Source of the DNA: Krasilnikovozyma curviuscula | Lineage: Eukaryota; Basidiomycota; Tremellomycetes; Cystofilobasidiales; Mrakiaceae | DNA length: 38,783 bases | Assembly (NCBI GenBank): GCA_014825775.1 | Contig: MVAQ01000211.1 | Location: 1 to 38,783 of the forward strand | Direction of reading: 5' to 3' | Shown here: piece by piece, positions 1 to 10,005 of the stretch | How the letters are laid out: every line of letters begins with the position of its first letter | How positions within the stretch are numbered: the first letter of the stretch is position 1 | Made by a program: the position numbers and the translations under genes | The notes under the pieces: model-generated | Seen by the model: the letters and a program-made list of their open reading frames with translations, nothing else | Databases searched by the model: none | Told to the model about the DNA's origin: nothing

Positions 1-66
1 GAGTATGGACGAGGGAGGGGAGGGGCCCGGGGTCGTGGTGGTAGTCGAGGCAGAGGCCGAAAGTAA
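1..66 (+). CDS. 3' end of an RG/RGG-rich protein (partial)
   Basis: Frame 1 is open from the window edge and ends at TAA 64-66. It encodes 21 residues made almost only of Arg and Gly, with RGRGG and RGGSRGRGR runs and a final Lys. Such GAR/RGG tails are typical of nucleolar and snRNP proteins such as Gar1, fibrillarin and Sm or LSm proteins, and of some RNA helicases. They bind RNA and are arginine-methylated. The 5' part lies outside the window, so the protein cannot be named. A nearby upstream intron boundary cannot be excluded. Confidence 0.6.
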   Translation, partial: EYGRGRGGARGRGGSRGRGRK

Positions 67-387
67 AATCTCATGGTTATGCGTTGCGCTTGCTACTTTC
101 GACATTCTGGTGCTGTTGCAAGAGAATGTTGTCAATTGTCGTAACTGGCGGCGCTGGACACAATTTGCGATGGACCCCGTCATTACGATATTGGGGTACT
201 ATCATTCTATCCTACAGTCTGACGAAAAGGAAGGAATCATTGGGTCATGTTTCTTTTGGTATTGAGGTTTATGATGGTGGCGCTTGTTCCATCACCTTCT
301 CCCACACTTCGTTTTCAGGCAGATTCGAACATCCAAAACCCCAAACTTAGATTTTGCTTAGAAAATCAAGACCAGACCAATACAATA
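67..387. other. Intergenic, tandem genes
   Basis: This stretch holds the 3' UTR of the RG-rich gene and the promoter and leader of the two-RRM gene. The short ORFs here are not supported. I see no clear TATA box or RNA gene. Confidence 0.5.
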
Positions 388-2611
388 ATGGCTGAAGAAC
401 AAACTCAAACTCCTGCTGCTGCTCCAGCTGTTGAAGAAGGAACCAAGGTACGTTCCAGTGACCTATCGTCCAAATCACGAATCGCCATCGTTCTGCGGGC
501 TTTTGGACCAAGAAATTGCCTGCTGCTTCACCTTCAAGAGGTTGAAGATGTCTAGTGGGACTCAGCTATGGTCTAGGATACCTAAATTATAAGAATGAGA
601 GACTTGTGGGAAGACAAGCAGGTTTTTTCAGGAGCGAAGCGTGGCACGCGAGTGGACACTCTCTTCCCTTTGAAGTTATTTATTTGGCTGGAGGTGCTCT
701 CGGCTGATTGATGAGCAGAACAAATATGGTGCTGTATATGGACTCGGTCAGAGTACAGAGTGAAATTCGTCGAATAGCGAATGACACAGGGTTGGGAATG
801 GCCACAAGGCACAGTTCATTGTCGATATCTGCACTTCTAGACTCTCTGTCCAGCTCCCTGGATTTTAAACCAATTTGGACGGCTAGGCGGCGAGGGATTC
901 ATTGGCCTATCATTTTGGTAGCTCTGGGGGACGCTCTTGCTTGTGCTCCTGCCTGGACTGGACCGTTCGTTGACAGCCTACTCTTTTCTTCTGCCAGGTG
1001 TTCGTTGGCAACCTCTCTTACAACACAACAGTAGAATCTCTTAAAGCTATCTTGAAGCCTGAACCGTGAGTTTTCACCAGCCTAAAGCATCATGACGTAC
1101 TTGCCTTCTGATATTTCCGTTCGAAATCTGTTGCATTACACAGAACCAAAATTGATCTCGTCCTCAGGCCCCAGAAGAAATCATCAGAAAAGCCTGCCAG
1201 AAGTGCTGGTTATGCTTTCGCTACCTACGCGAACAAATCAGACGCTGAAGAAGTTGTCAAACTCAGTGGAACTAGTCAGTCGCATCTTTTCAAATCTTCT
1301 TCGCAACATCAAACGCGTGGTGATTTGACGTATTGTAATCCTTTATTGTTTTCTTTTTGTGAATAAAGCTTTGGAAGACAGAGCAATGTTGATTGAATTA
1401 GCTAACCCACCCAAACCAAAAGTTGCACCAACCCCAACCGCTGAAAAAGCTGCTGCTGCCGAAGGTTCGGAAGAAAAACCAAAGAAGAAGAAGAGCAACA
1501 AAAAGAAGAGAGCAAACGGTAGACCAGCAAGACCTGAAGACGCCGTTGACGGTGCTGAGGAGGATGTTGTTGAGGAGGCTGTTGCGCCAGTGACCAACGG
1601 TACTGGAGAAGTCAAATCTGTACGTGCATATTTTTTTTCAGCTTCCTCTGTTACTGAGTAAAATTTCATTTCACCTTCTTATTATGCGCGACCTTGAATA
1701 TATCGCAGGTCAAAGCTCCTCGAAAGCGCAAGACTCCAGCTCAGAGGCGTGCTGCTGCTGCTGCTGCTGCTGTCGAAGCTGGAATTGCTGTCGTTGCACC
1801 AGGAGAAGCTGGTGTTGTGGAAGTTCCAAAAGTTGAGGATGGTGCTTCTGCTGCAGCTTCTAACCCCAAACCAAAGAAGGCTAAGAAGGCTCCTAAACCA
1901 AAAGTTGCTCCTGTGGAAGGACGAATTGATGTAAATTTATCTCACTTCTTTTCTTCAACTTTCATCCAACATCTGCTGATGCGTTGGTTTGACGTCGATG
2001 CTTCAATAGGATGAACAACCCGACGTCGCAACTACCTCCACTCCAAAAGCACCTAGAGCTCCCAGAGAAAAGAAGGAACGTGTGGAAGGACCTCCATCAG
2101 ATACTCAGCTCTTCATTGCCAACCTCGCATTCTCTGTCACAGACGAATCGCTTAAAGAATTCTTCACTGAGGCAGGAGTTTCTGTGGAATCTGCAAGGTA
2201 AGATTTGGTCACGAACGATATCCACGATGCCCAGATACTGATTCATATCTCTTCCCCCGTCTCTTTATAGAATTGTCAAGCGCAAATTTGGCATTAAGCG
2301 CTCCAAGGGATTCGGTTTCGTAAACACTACCTCCGCTGAAGAGCAGAAGAAAGGTTTGGCGCTTGAAGGAAAGGAGATCGATGGTGTTAGTCTCTCTTAT
2401 CAATTTCCACCTATAACTTAAAGATACTGTTTCACTTACTCTTCCTCTCTCTCTCTCTCTCTCTCTCTGATGTGTCGCCGTTTTGCAGAGAGCAATAACC
2501 GTCAAGATTGCCAATACGTTGGCTGAAGCTCAAGAAGATTCACAGAACGACAAAATTGATGAAGATGCTGTGGAGGCTATTACCAGTGGCATCCAAGCAA
2601 CCAGCATCTAA
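388..2611 (+). CDS. Two-RRM RNA-binding protein
   Basis: Exons are 388-447, 998-1065, 1144-1274, 1369-1619, 1709-1930, 2010-2197, 2271-2385 and 2489-2611, giving 385 aa. RRM1 (about 20-97) has RNP2 VFVGNLSY at 21-28 and RNP1 RSAGYAFATY at 62-71. RRM2 (about 277-355) has RNP2 LFIANLAF at 278-285 and RNP1 KGFGFV at 319-324. The linker of about 180 residues is low complexity, with PKKKKSNKKKR-like basic blocks and a seven-alanine run from a (GCT)7 tract. The arrangement resembles fungal RNA-binding proteins with paired RRMs acting in rRNA or mRNA metabolism, but I cannot assign an ortholog. Intron 1 is 550 nt, far longer than the others. Intron 3 must use an AAG acceptor (1366-1368) to give the RRM1 end SGTTLEDRAMLIELA. 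The start is the first in-frame ATG. Confidence 0.85.
2445..2468 (+). repeat. (CT)12 microsatellite in intron 7
   Basis: An uninterrupted CT dinucleotide run lies in the last intron of the two-RRM gene, about 20 nt before the CAG acceptor at 2486-2488. It probably extends the polypyrimidine tract and should be length-variable between strains. Confidence 0.9.
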
Positions 2612-3717
2612 ACGAATCGCAAGCGCTCGCACCTAGTCAAAACAAAATAATCTCAACAAATCATCGTTGTTTCCCACCTTCAATCAGCATTCTCCGTCCC
2701 TCAGCATATTCTCCCTCCTCAAACATAATTCCTTCTCTGATTTGTGTGTCCATTTTGTTGAAGCGTTCTTAGAGAGTTGTGATGTCGCAGTCTTTCCTCT
2801 TGCCTTTCAAATCAATCATGTGTTACGATTTTCCTGTTCTCTCTCCGTCCAATAAACTTATGTAAAGAATTGAAACGTAACGACATGATATATCAAAAAA
2901 TACCTTGACTCTGAATTTTGCATCGGTACTCTGTCTCTTGTATTACGCTTTGACCGTCTGCCCTGATTTCATTGGTTCAGCAGGGTACTTTGGTGCGTAA
3001 CTCACTGTTTCTACAGATCCTGTCCAGTGATTATACGCACTTTCGGAATCTACCAGCTGGTACAGAATCTCTCTTGCGTCCTACACCAACAAAACTCAGA
3101 TGCTAGTTTTTCTCAAATGGGAAGCCAAATGAGAAAGCACTTCAATACTAATGTATCGTAAGGGTTTTCGTTTGATCAGCAGACTTCTTTTGCTGTGTGT
3201 AATAGCGCGGTGCGACCGGGTTTCGACTACGCTCCTCTGTTGTGTCGAATGTTATATGTGGATACGTTCAATGACTTTGGAAGTCTCAAGAGTTCCTGGA
3301 TTATGATGACCAACTGCAATCTGAAATAGTTCTACAATCTGAACCCTGAAATCTACTCATTTACCGAGGGAACCTCTGCATCACAGTCTATTGTTGCTTC
3401 TCATCAATTTCGTGAATCTACTCCATTTACCTTCGAGTAAAACGTTCCATTCAATTAGTAAGCTACCAATGTCTTTCCGTTCAGTTGTTAAAGTCTTCCA
3501 AAAGCAACTTTCTCATCGCATAACAGGACTTTGAAAGAAAAAGGCTACAAGGTAATAATCAACCGTCGTCGTGATGTGAGAGTATAAGGGTAGATCCCAG
3601 GCCAGGAGTGACATCCATTACGCATAGATTCCGTTGGCAGAAGTAGAAGAAGGTCCCATACCTGGAAGGAAGCAACGAATCGCGCACTGATGTCAGTGTC
3701 TGATGAAGTGGAGGAAT
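2612..3717. other. Long convergent intergenic gap
   Basis: This 1.1 kb lies between the 3' ends of the two-RRM gene (+) and SDH2 (-). Only the first 250 nt or so look like 3' UTR. No coding frame, tRNA or known snRNA was recognised in the rest. The other convergent pairs in this window are separated by 130-160 nt, so the length stands out. Confidence 0.6.
2851..2856 (+). terminator. Putative polyadenylation signal AATAAA
   Basis: A canonical AATAAA lies 240 nt after the stop of the two-RRM gene, downstream of a T/C-rich 3' UTR. It is inferred from the hexamer only. Confidence 0.4.
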
Positions 3718-5426
3718 TTAGTTACAGCACAACGCACCAGCCATGGCTCTCTTAAGCTCTATGACAGCCAAACCAGGTGACAATCCCTTAGGGCAAGTAC
3801 GTGAACACTACATTTTTGGAAATCATACAATGCGTCAGTGAAGCATTTCGTGGAACTTTACACCGCGAAACTCACGTTGAAGATCTGATGCAGCGTTCGA
3901 CGGAATAACAGTATCAGCAAAGGGAAATTAATCAGCAAGTATAAGTAGGGTGCTCACGGTGTGACATCTGTTGAGAATTTGAAGACAGAGCGTCAGTCAG
4001 TATACGAAAATGGCTCGAGGCGCGAGCTAACATTACTGACCTGTAAAGTGACATAGAGTTCTCGAGCTTCTGCTTTCGTGACTCAGTAGCAGCATCTCTG
4101 GAATCAGCAATCCACCTGTAAGCTTGCATGAGAACAGCTGGTCCAAGATACTCGTCCGAGTTCCACCAGTAGGATGGGCAGGAACTAACCACATTCAAAT
4201 ACCCCAGTCAGACTTCAGTCTTTCAGACGTCATCATAAAGGAAAATAGGAAAGCAAAACTGACGTGGAACAACAGGCACAGAGAATACATTCGTACATTC
4301 CATCCAACTTCTTTCTGTCGGCTGGTGATTGGAGGAATTCGCCTAGTAAAAAAAAAACCAAACATTCACGAATTTTTAGAACAGCTCGCTCTCTCGCACT
4401 GATAATAGATAGGATGGAGTACTGACCCTTGGCTGGTACATCGTCGTTCTTGAGGTATGGTTCGATGGACTTGTATTGCTTGTAGAACTGGGTCAAATCT
4501 GGAACGAGATCCTTGACGATGAACACTGAGAACAGATATCGTGAGCTTACAGACCAGCATTTTTAAGAAATACGAGAAGATACCCACTGTGAGGCAAAGG
4601 ATAGATTTTGGAAGCCTTGGCTTCATTTCGGTCGATACGACACAGACAGGCCAAGGTGTTGACTCCGTCGATGTTCATGGCGCAAGATCCACAGATACCT
4701 TCTCTGCACGATCTTCGGAAAGTCAAGGTTGGGTCAACTTCGTTCTTGATCTTGATCAAAGCATCAAGGACTACATTTGGGAAGAAATTGAAAGCGTCAG
4801 TTCAGCAGAAGGAAAGCAGCGAATCGCAGGCAGGTTTTGTGGAGATCGAACTATAAATCGACCATCGTAGCTATGCAGCAGCTCGAAAGAGGATAGCATC
4901 CTGGGAAGGTATTGCTGGAGCTGAATCTTCCAATCGAACAGAACACCATCCTGCAAACCAGCGAATCGCGTGGTTCGTTTTTTTGATCAACCAAACCATC
5001 GAACCTGAGAACTGAGCACCCAGGCGTGAACACCTTGCCCTACAGAGAGTGCCTTTTTGCTACTAGGCATAGGACAGCCCTGTATCCAGCCCTCTCATTC
5101 CACTGCTCTCGACCCGAAGAAACCCATGCACGCACACCCGAAATCGACGATTCTGCCTGCCCAAAAAAACGTTCCGTCGATGTAATAAACTGGGTCATTC
5201 ACTCACCCATAGGACCAGTCTGTGAGAGATCCAATGTGTAGGTTTCGAGCTTTGGCTTGACATCAGGGGTGTCAGGGTTCCATCTGTAAATGCTGAACTT
5301 CTTCAGGTGCTCCTTCTTGGAGACTTCGGGAGCCTGGGTCGCCTGCAACGCTGGGACAGACGTGCTGACAGATCGAGCAACGAGGGAAGAGGTGGAAGCA
5401 CGAGGGATAGCACGGAGAGCAAACAT
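3718..5426 (-). CDS. SDH2: Succinate dehydrogenase iron-sulfur subunit
   Basis: Exons, on the minus strand, are 5426-5207, 4770-4588, 4525-4427, 4342-4264, 4184-4041, 3967-3958, 3884-3876 and 3807-3718, giving 277 aa, a normal size. It is the electron-transfer subunit of mitochondrial complex II. The N-terminus is an Arg/Ser-rich presequence. The [2Fe-2S] ligands are C95, C100, C103 and C115. The CILCACC cluster provides C186, C189 and C192, and the remaining ligands are C196, C243, C249 and C253. H244 in RCHT is the residue changed in carboxin-resistant fungi, so wild-type sensitivity is expected at this site. Exons 6 and 7 are microexons of 10 and 9 nt that encode the third cysteine cluster. 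Intron 1 is 436 nt and carries repeated motifs. The last residues (GALCCN) are atypical but in frame. Confidence 0.95.
4817..4825 (-). promoter_or_regulatory. GATTCGCTG repeat, SDH2 intron 1 (copy 1)
   Basis: Read in the SDH2 direction the context is CCTGCCTGCGATTCGCTG. It shares a 17-nt core, with one mismatch, with the copy upstream of the start codon at 5512-5520. Function is not known. Confidence 0.35.
4959..4967 (-). promoter_or_regulatory. GATTCGCTG repeat, SDH2 intron 1 (copy 2)
   Basis: Read in the SDH2 direction it is GCGATTCGCTGG. It lies 142 nt from copy 1 and shares an 11-nt core with it. Function is not known. Confidence 0.35.
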
Positions 5427-5511
5427 TTTGGGTAACTGGAAAAGTAGAGGTGATGAACGACCGAAACAAAAGTCGATGCTGCTAGGGATGAAAGTCTTTC
5501 CGCCAGCGCTT

Positions 5512-5520
5512 CAGCGAATC
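5512..5520 (-). promoter_or_regulatory. GATTCGCTG repeat, SDH2 upstream region
   Basis: It lies 86-94 nt upstream of the SDH2 ATG, directly after the TATA-like element, in the context CTTGCCTGTGATTCGCTG. It is the third copy of the motif within about 700 bp. Confidence 0.35.
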
Positions 5521-5528
5521 ACAGGCAA

Positions 5529-5537
5529 GATTTTATA
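5529..5537 (-). promoter_or_regulatory. TATA-like element of SDH2
   Basis: TATAAAATC on the minus strand lies about 105 nt upstream of the SDH2 start codon, a plausible core promoter position. Confidence 0.4.
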
Positions 5538-5755
5538 CTGGTGGCTACTTTCGTCCTTTCCACATAATTCACCAGCTGGTCCGAGAATATATTCAGCAGT
5601 GAGAAATTTGCTGTAGGGAGGTAGCGCTCAAGAAAGTCCAGACTGTCAACGTAGAGACGGGCTAATTTCCGCCAGGCAGCTTGTTCTTTGCGTTCCCGTG
5701 TGTAGATACGCCTAGTAGCAGCAATAATATAGACCCTTGTATTCCACAAACCCCT

Positions 5756-8423
5756 CTAAGAGAACTTCCCTGATTTCCTATTGAGTTTCCTCCTCGCCAA
5801 TTCTGATCTCACCACGTACCAACCCATGAGGATGAACGCCTGGAGCGTGACAAACATTACAAACGGCGTCCATGATTCTGCATCGGACACGCTATAGGCA
5901 TCATCATCAATATCTTCTTCCTCGTCGTACAGGTCTTCGAGTGTCGGCGGGACAGCAACGGGTTTTCGCATAGGAGGTTGTTGCTTTGGTAACGATGAGA
6001 TTTCACGCGCTGACTTCAAGAGAGATTTGAGGAGGCCAGTGCGGTCTTTCTGTGAAATAGCAAGGAAATACTCCCACGTCAGACAGAACAAGAAGGTAAC
6101 AGGTGCGCCGCCAAGTACTCACGTTGTATCCTTCAAACTTTTTATTGAACCCTTTCATCTCTACCCTCAAGCCTTCGAAGGTTGCCCTTAGTTGACGTCT
6201 GTCGCTTTCCAGATTGGCCAGTCTCGTCGAAAGATCAGCAAGAGCCGCACTATGAGACAGTCGTTTGAAGCGTCAATAGGAGGTCTCATACGGTAAAGCA
6301 ACCAGCGACAGTGGGAATGACTCACGTGAAAGGACTTCGTTTTGGAGGCAGGTTCTGCTTTTTCCCTCTTCTTTCCGGTTTGTCAATGATCAAATCATCA
6401 ACCTTCATACCCAGACTGCCGACATTCTTGATGATGGCAGCTTGGTATCCGACGAGCGCGTCTGCAACCATTGGGTCCTGTGAAAGAAAAAGGTAAAGAG
6501 GAATAAACTATTAGCAGCAGTTGATGAGAGATGAAAAGACACTGTGGGCTCACGATCGTCTTGAAAGGGTCAATGACTTCCTGACCTCCTCCCTCAGCAG
6601 CAGCTTGTTCCTTCCTGATCTTGATTGACAAGGGCGAATCTCTCAACCGCCTGGGAAGTCCATCATCCCCAGGTTTTGGTTTGGGATCGATACAGATGAC
6701 TATAATTTGGAGACATGGGACCGCTTCGGACAAAGCTCTGGCAACGGGATGGAAACGACGGACTCACTATGTTGAACTTCACCGTTCACAAACTCCTTCT
6801 GGAAAACCCCATCAGAACTTCCTTTGTTGATTAAGAATGCGATCGGCTCTGCGTTTCTTGGCGCCGTAGGACACACTGTGTCGTCCATCACACCCGTGAA
6901 CTTTGCACCTTCACCTAGGTAGTTATCCATGACGGTGAAGTTCTTACACGACGCTACAACGATACCGTAGCCCATGAACCCGCCTGAGATCTCATTCTTA
7001 ATGATGGTGCCGTGTCCGACGAGAGACTCGGTGTCGTCTGACCAGACGGCTGGACCCACGTTGATACCTACTTTGAGGAAAGCTCCGAATGCTGCTACTT
7101 TGTTTTCGGTAACGAGCACAGATGTGTAGTCTCCTTCCCATGGCGGGACATCGACTAGATTGATCCCTGAGGCACCACGAACAGTCAAGTGTGATGGTGA
7201 GCAAAACTAGAGGGAAAAGGACTGCAAGCGAATAAGCCGTCGCCATAACTTACCTCCAAGCACTGTCCTTGTCCTAGAATAGATTTTGTTGTTTCGTACG
7301 ATTGATCCCATGCTACCGAAAAGAACGATCGCGCCATCAGTTGTGTCAAACACAGTCTGGAATTATTCACAAGCCAGAAAATTATCAGTGACTGAAAGAC
7401 GGTGAAGACATCTGTAACAGATCGAAGTTGATAGTACTCTTACATTTCCTTCAACTAGACTGTCCATGCACGCTAGTGAGATCCCATCAGACCGAGGATT
7501 TCCAAAATTCGGTGATTTCTCGATGTACCCGTCGTAATCGAAATCCCACTCTTCACCACATGGTCCCTGATTCAACCCAAAAACAAACGTCAGCAGAGTG
7601 AGATAGGAGGGGATAATAGCGAACGGATAGGAAACTCACTATTTCGTTGTTGAGGACTTGTCCTTTAGAACAACTTTTCCAATCACCTTCTCGAAAGTGA
7701 ACCGCTGACCATCCTCTGAGCAGGAGAAAGAAGAGAAACGAAAAGCAGTAAATTCTGTCAACGATGAAGCTCTCTTCGACTTAAAGTAGACCCAATTGCA
7801 GAGAGGAGACCTAACTCACCTCGGCTCATATAGTTTACAACCTTCCACCTTTTGGCCGTTGGCATTCCCCATCTCAATCAAAGCATCTCCTTTTGGTACA
7901 CGTAACAGCAGCGGCCTGTTCCCATCTATTATCACTGAAGAAACCTTTGCTCCGTGGCATGTCGAGCAATCCGCCCTGAGCAGCAGCCAGCCAGTCAGTC
8001 TTCGCATCTTTTCCTTAACAAACAACATGAGAAAGAGAAAGCAAAAGATCTTACTTGATTGCCATTGATTGGTTCTGCCCTTCCACTATGAGCATCGCTC
8101 TCGAGTCGTCCAGAGGATAGCCCAGCGTGCTAAGTTCCTGATCCTCTGAAGTGAACACTATCGGGTTCTGCAACCTGAACATTGCATTCGGACACAGATG
8201 TACCTTCGTCCCCTTACCACCTTTGTAATAAACACGAAATAAGGTCAGCCCTGACCCAAAAAATCGACGGGGAGAAGGGAAAGCCGCAGCCCAGCTCACC
8301 GTTGTCCAGCAGTCGATTGATCTCTGTCTCATCTCCTGTGCCTACACATTTGGGTCCCCTGGCTGCTTGTACTGCCAGCAGCGAGCTCAGCAGTATCGCT
8401 AGGGATGCTGGGTATATCAGCAT
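5756..8423 (-). CDS. Secretory beta-helix (pectin-lyase fold) protein with coiled coil and C-terminal TM anchor
   Basis: Exons, on the minus strand, are 8423-8300, 8220-8055, 7975-7820, 7715-7640, 7566-7444, 7356-7254, 7166-6768, 6699-6554, 6477-6326, 6249-6123 and 6049-5756, giving 621 aa. The start MLIYPASLAILLSSLLAVQA is a clear signal peptide. The open frame extends upstream without an ATG. Residues of about 25-410 show the fungal parallel beta-helix pattern, with LCPNAMFRL, DGISLACMDSLVEGN, TDGAIVLFGSMGSIVRNN and GGINLVDVPPW. This half resembles a secreted fungal family of unknown activity. The remaining part of about 200 residues contains an Arg/Leu heptad-like coiled coil (LADLSTRLANLESDRRQL), an acidic stretch, and the TM segment FVMFVTLQAFILMGWYVV. 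A basic tail of about 16 residues follows. It is therefore probably an ER, Golgi or plasma membrane protein with a lumenal ectodomain. Intron 1 uses an AAG acceptor. Confidence 0.75.
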
Positions 8424-8814
8424 TGAGGCAAGGACTGGGTTCGCAGTCACGAACAGTAGACGCGACTAGCCTGCTATAAATTGGCTGTATGGCTTGGCCC
8501 CGAGGAATTCTTGCAATTTTTTGGTTAAAGCGGGGGAATCCCACTGATAGTCCACCCCCTCTTCAATAGGAAAAATAAAAGAATCTGTTCCAGTTCTCTC
8601 CTTTCAGCATTGCCTCTTTGTGAAGCGACAAGCGCGTTACGCAACAACTTCGTTTCCTTTCTGCTTGCACCTCTGGACTCATGTTTCCAGGGTTGGGATA
8701 TTATAAAGTTATTAGTCTAATAGTTACTGGTGCTAAAAGTGTTTTTTTTTTTTTCTCCTTTGAATTTCTCGCAACTCTCAAATTTGTTTACTTTCTGTCA
8801 AGAAAGCTTTGAAT
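8424..8814. other. Intergenic
   Basis: This 391 nt lies between the 5' end of the beta-helix gene and the 3' end of the PRA1-like gene, both on the minus strand. It includes a run of about 13 T at 8742-8754. Nothing else was recognised. Confidence 0.5.
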
Positions 8815-10005
8815 TTAGAACCACGCACGACCGTGGTCGAAGTTCAAAGCTCTCTTCTCAGTAGCATTCGAGGCTTGATGCTTGTCCCCTCTGCAGCCGA
8901 CTCCTGGGAGAAGAATGTCATGTGCGTAGGTGTCTAAAGTTCATAAGACGGAAAATGACGGCAAGATGAAATTCAATTTCCTGGGCACAAAACTCAACGA
9001 GCAAGACTAACCAAGAGCATAGTACTGGATCGAGTGGATATTCTTGAGAGCGGAAGTGTACTGAGACCGAATAGAAAAACCCAATAGATCAGCAACCCAC
9101 TCATATCGAAACTAACAGCGTCAACTCACGTTGACACCGATTGCCAGCTCCAAAGCCTCTTCAGCACTATCTACGACATCACTGAGTCTTCCTCCAGAAG
9201 ATTTGGGGTTGTGTAGAAGCCTGTGCATCATGAATGATCCCTGCGATGCTTCTGAGCCGGCCGATTGAAGGGTCTGTCCTTTGGTACACATATTTTCAAC
9301 AGACTGGAGAAGATTCAAAGTTTACTTCTCTTTAAAAACCGTCACATAAGTAACAGAAGTGCTCACTTCCTTGGAGAGGTAATACGTTGGGCAAATGACC
9401 GTCTCATCCTTCGCATCTGGCCTGAAGTACCCTGCGATGACACCATACTTGCCGTTGCAGAGCGCATCTGGGTCATCACAGCGGAACATGAGTCCAGACT
9501 TGTCACCATCAACAATTCTGTCGTAGAGACCGAGGAGTTCATTGGAGTTGGCGAGAGGATTGAACCTGATGAAGAACAGAAATATGAGAAATACAGATGA
9601 CCTTGTCCGTAAAAAGAGACTACTGCACCAATCATTGAAGCTAACAAACATGTAAACGGAAGGAATTCAATAATGTTTTTGTCCCTGGCTGACAGGACAG
9701 GTAGGTTCTTACAAGCTGTCGTTTTGAAATCGTCTGAGATGAGATCTTCCATGAGCAGTGATGGTAAGCGCTTCAGCAAGACCTTGTTTTATTAGTCTCT
9801 TTTGGGTGGCATTACAAGAGGAGTGACTGGAGTAAGAAACGGATCCCCCATCCGCCCAGGTGTTTGGGATAGCGAAAGCCGTAAGATAGCCAGCTTCGTC
9901 AACTGAAGATTCCTCAGTCCAAGAACCAGGTCGTTCTGCTGGTACAGCGAACACGATGGAGCCGAGAGCGAGGGTGTAAATGATGGAATTGATGGGAGTG
10001 AGCAT
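8815..10005 (-). CDS. PRA1-like secreted zinc-binding / inactive metallopeptidase-like protein
   Basis: Exons, on the minus strand, are 10005-9713, 9565-9367, 9303-9130, 9060-9012 and 8933-8815, giving 277 aa. MLTPINSIIYTLALGSIVFA is a signal peptide. The family signature is visible: CNATQKRLIKQGL, the segment LMFRCDDPD, ETVICPTYYL and the HRxxH motif HRLLH at 191-195, then IQYYALDTYAHD. This matches the fungal Pra1 / 'putative peptidase' family. Its members bind zinc, and in Candida the protein works as a zinc scavenger. HRxxH replaces the HExxH of active deuterolysin-type peptidases, so catalysis is doubtful. The exon 1-2 junction is the weakest point. I chose the 147-nt intron ending in a strong pyrimidine tract, but an extra short exon near 9605-9643 would also stay in frame. 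No ZIP transporter gene lies beside it. Confidence 0.75.

Larger units (their letters stand above)
5427..5755. other. Intergenic, SDH2 upstream region
   Basis: This 329 nt lies between SDH2 and the 3' end of the upstream tandem gene. It contains the SDH2 TATA-like element and one GATTCGCTG copy. The short ORFs here are not supported. Confidence 0.5.

Noticed and set aside
316..336. B-box-like ATTCGAAC before the two-RRM gene.
   Set aside because: No T stem pairs and no other tRNA arms are present.
707..714. TTGATGA box C-like sequence in intron 1 of the two-RRM gene.
   Set aside because: No CTGA box D follows within snoRNA distance.
3211..3236. tRNA T-arm-like TTCGACT loop.
   Set aside because: The flanking bases do not form a five-pair stem and no matching acceptor stem or A box lies upstream.
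3298..3354. C/D-box snoRNA-like pattern: ATGATGA at 3303-3309, CTGA at 3346-3349, GGATT/AATCT terminal stem.
   Set aside because: Only about 57 nt in total, no clear C' box, two extra CTGA by chance, and no guide complementarity I could recognise.
5026..5241. Plus-strand open frame inside SDH2 intron 1.
   Set aside because: No ATG-proximal signals or recognisable protein. The region is removed as an intron of a certain gene.
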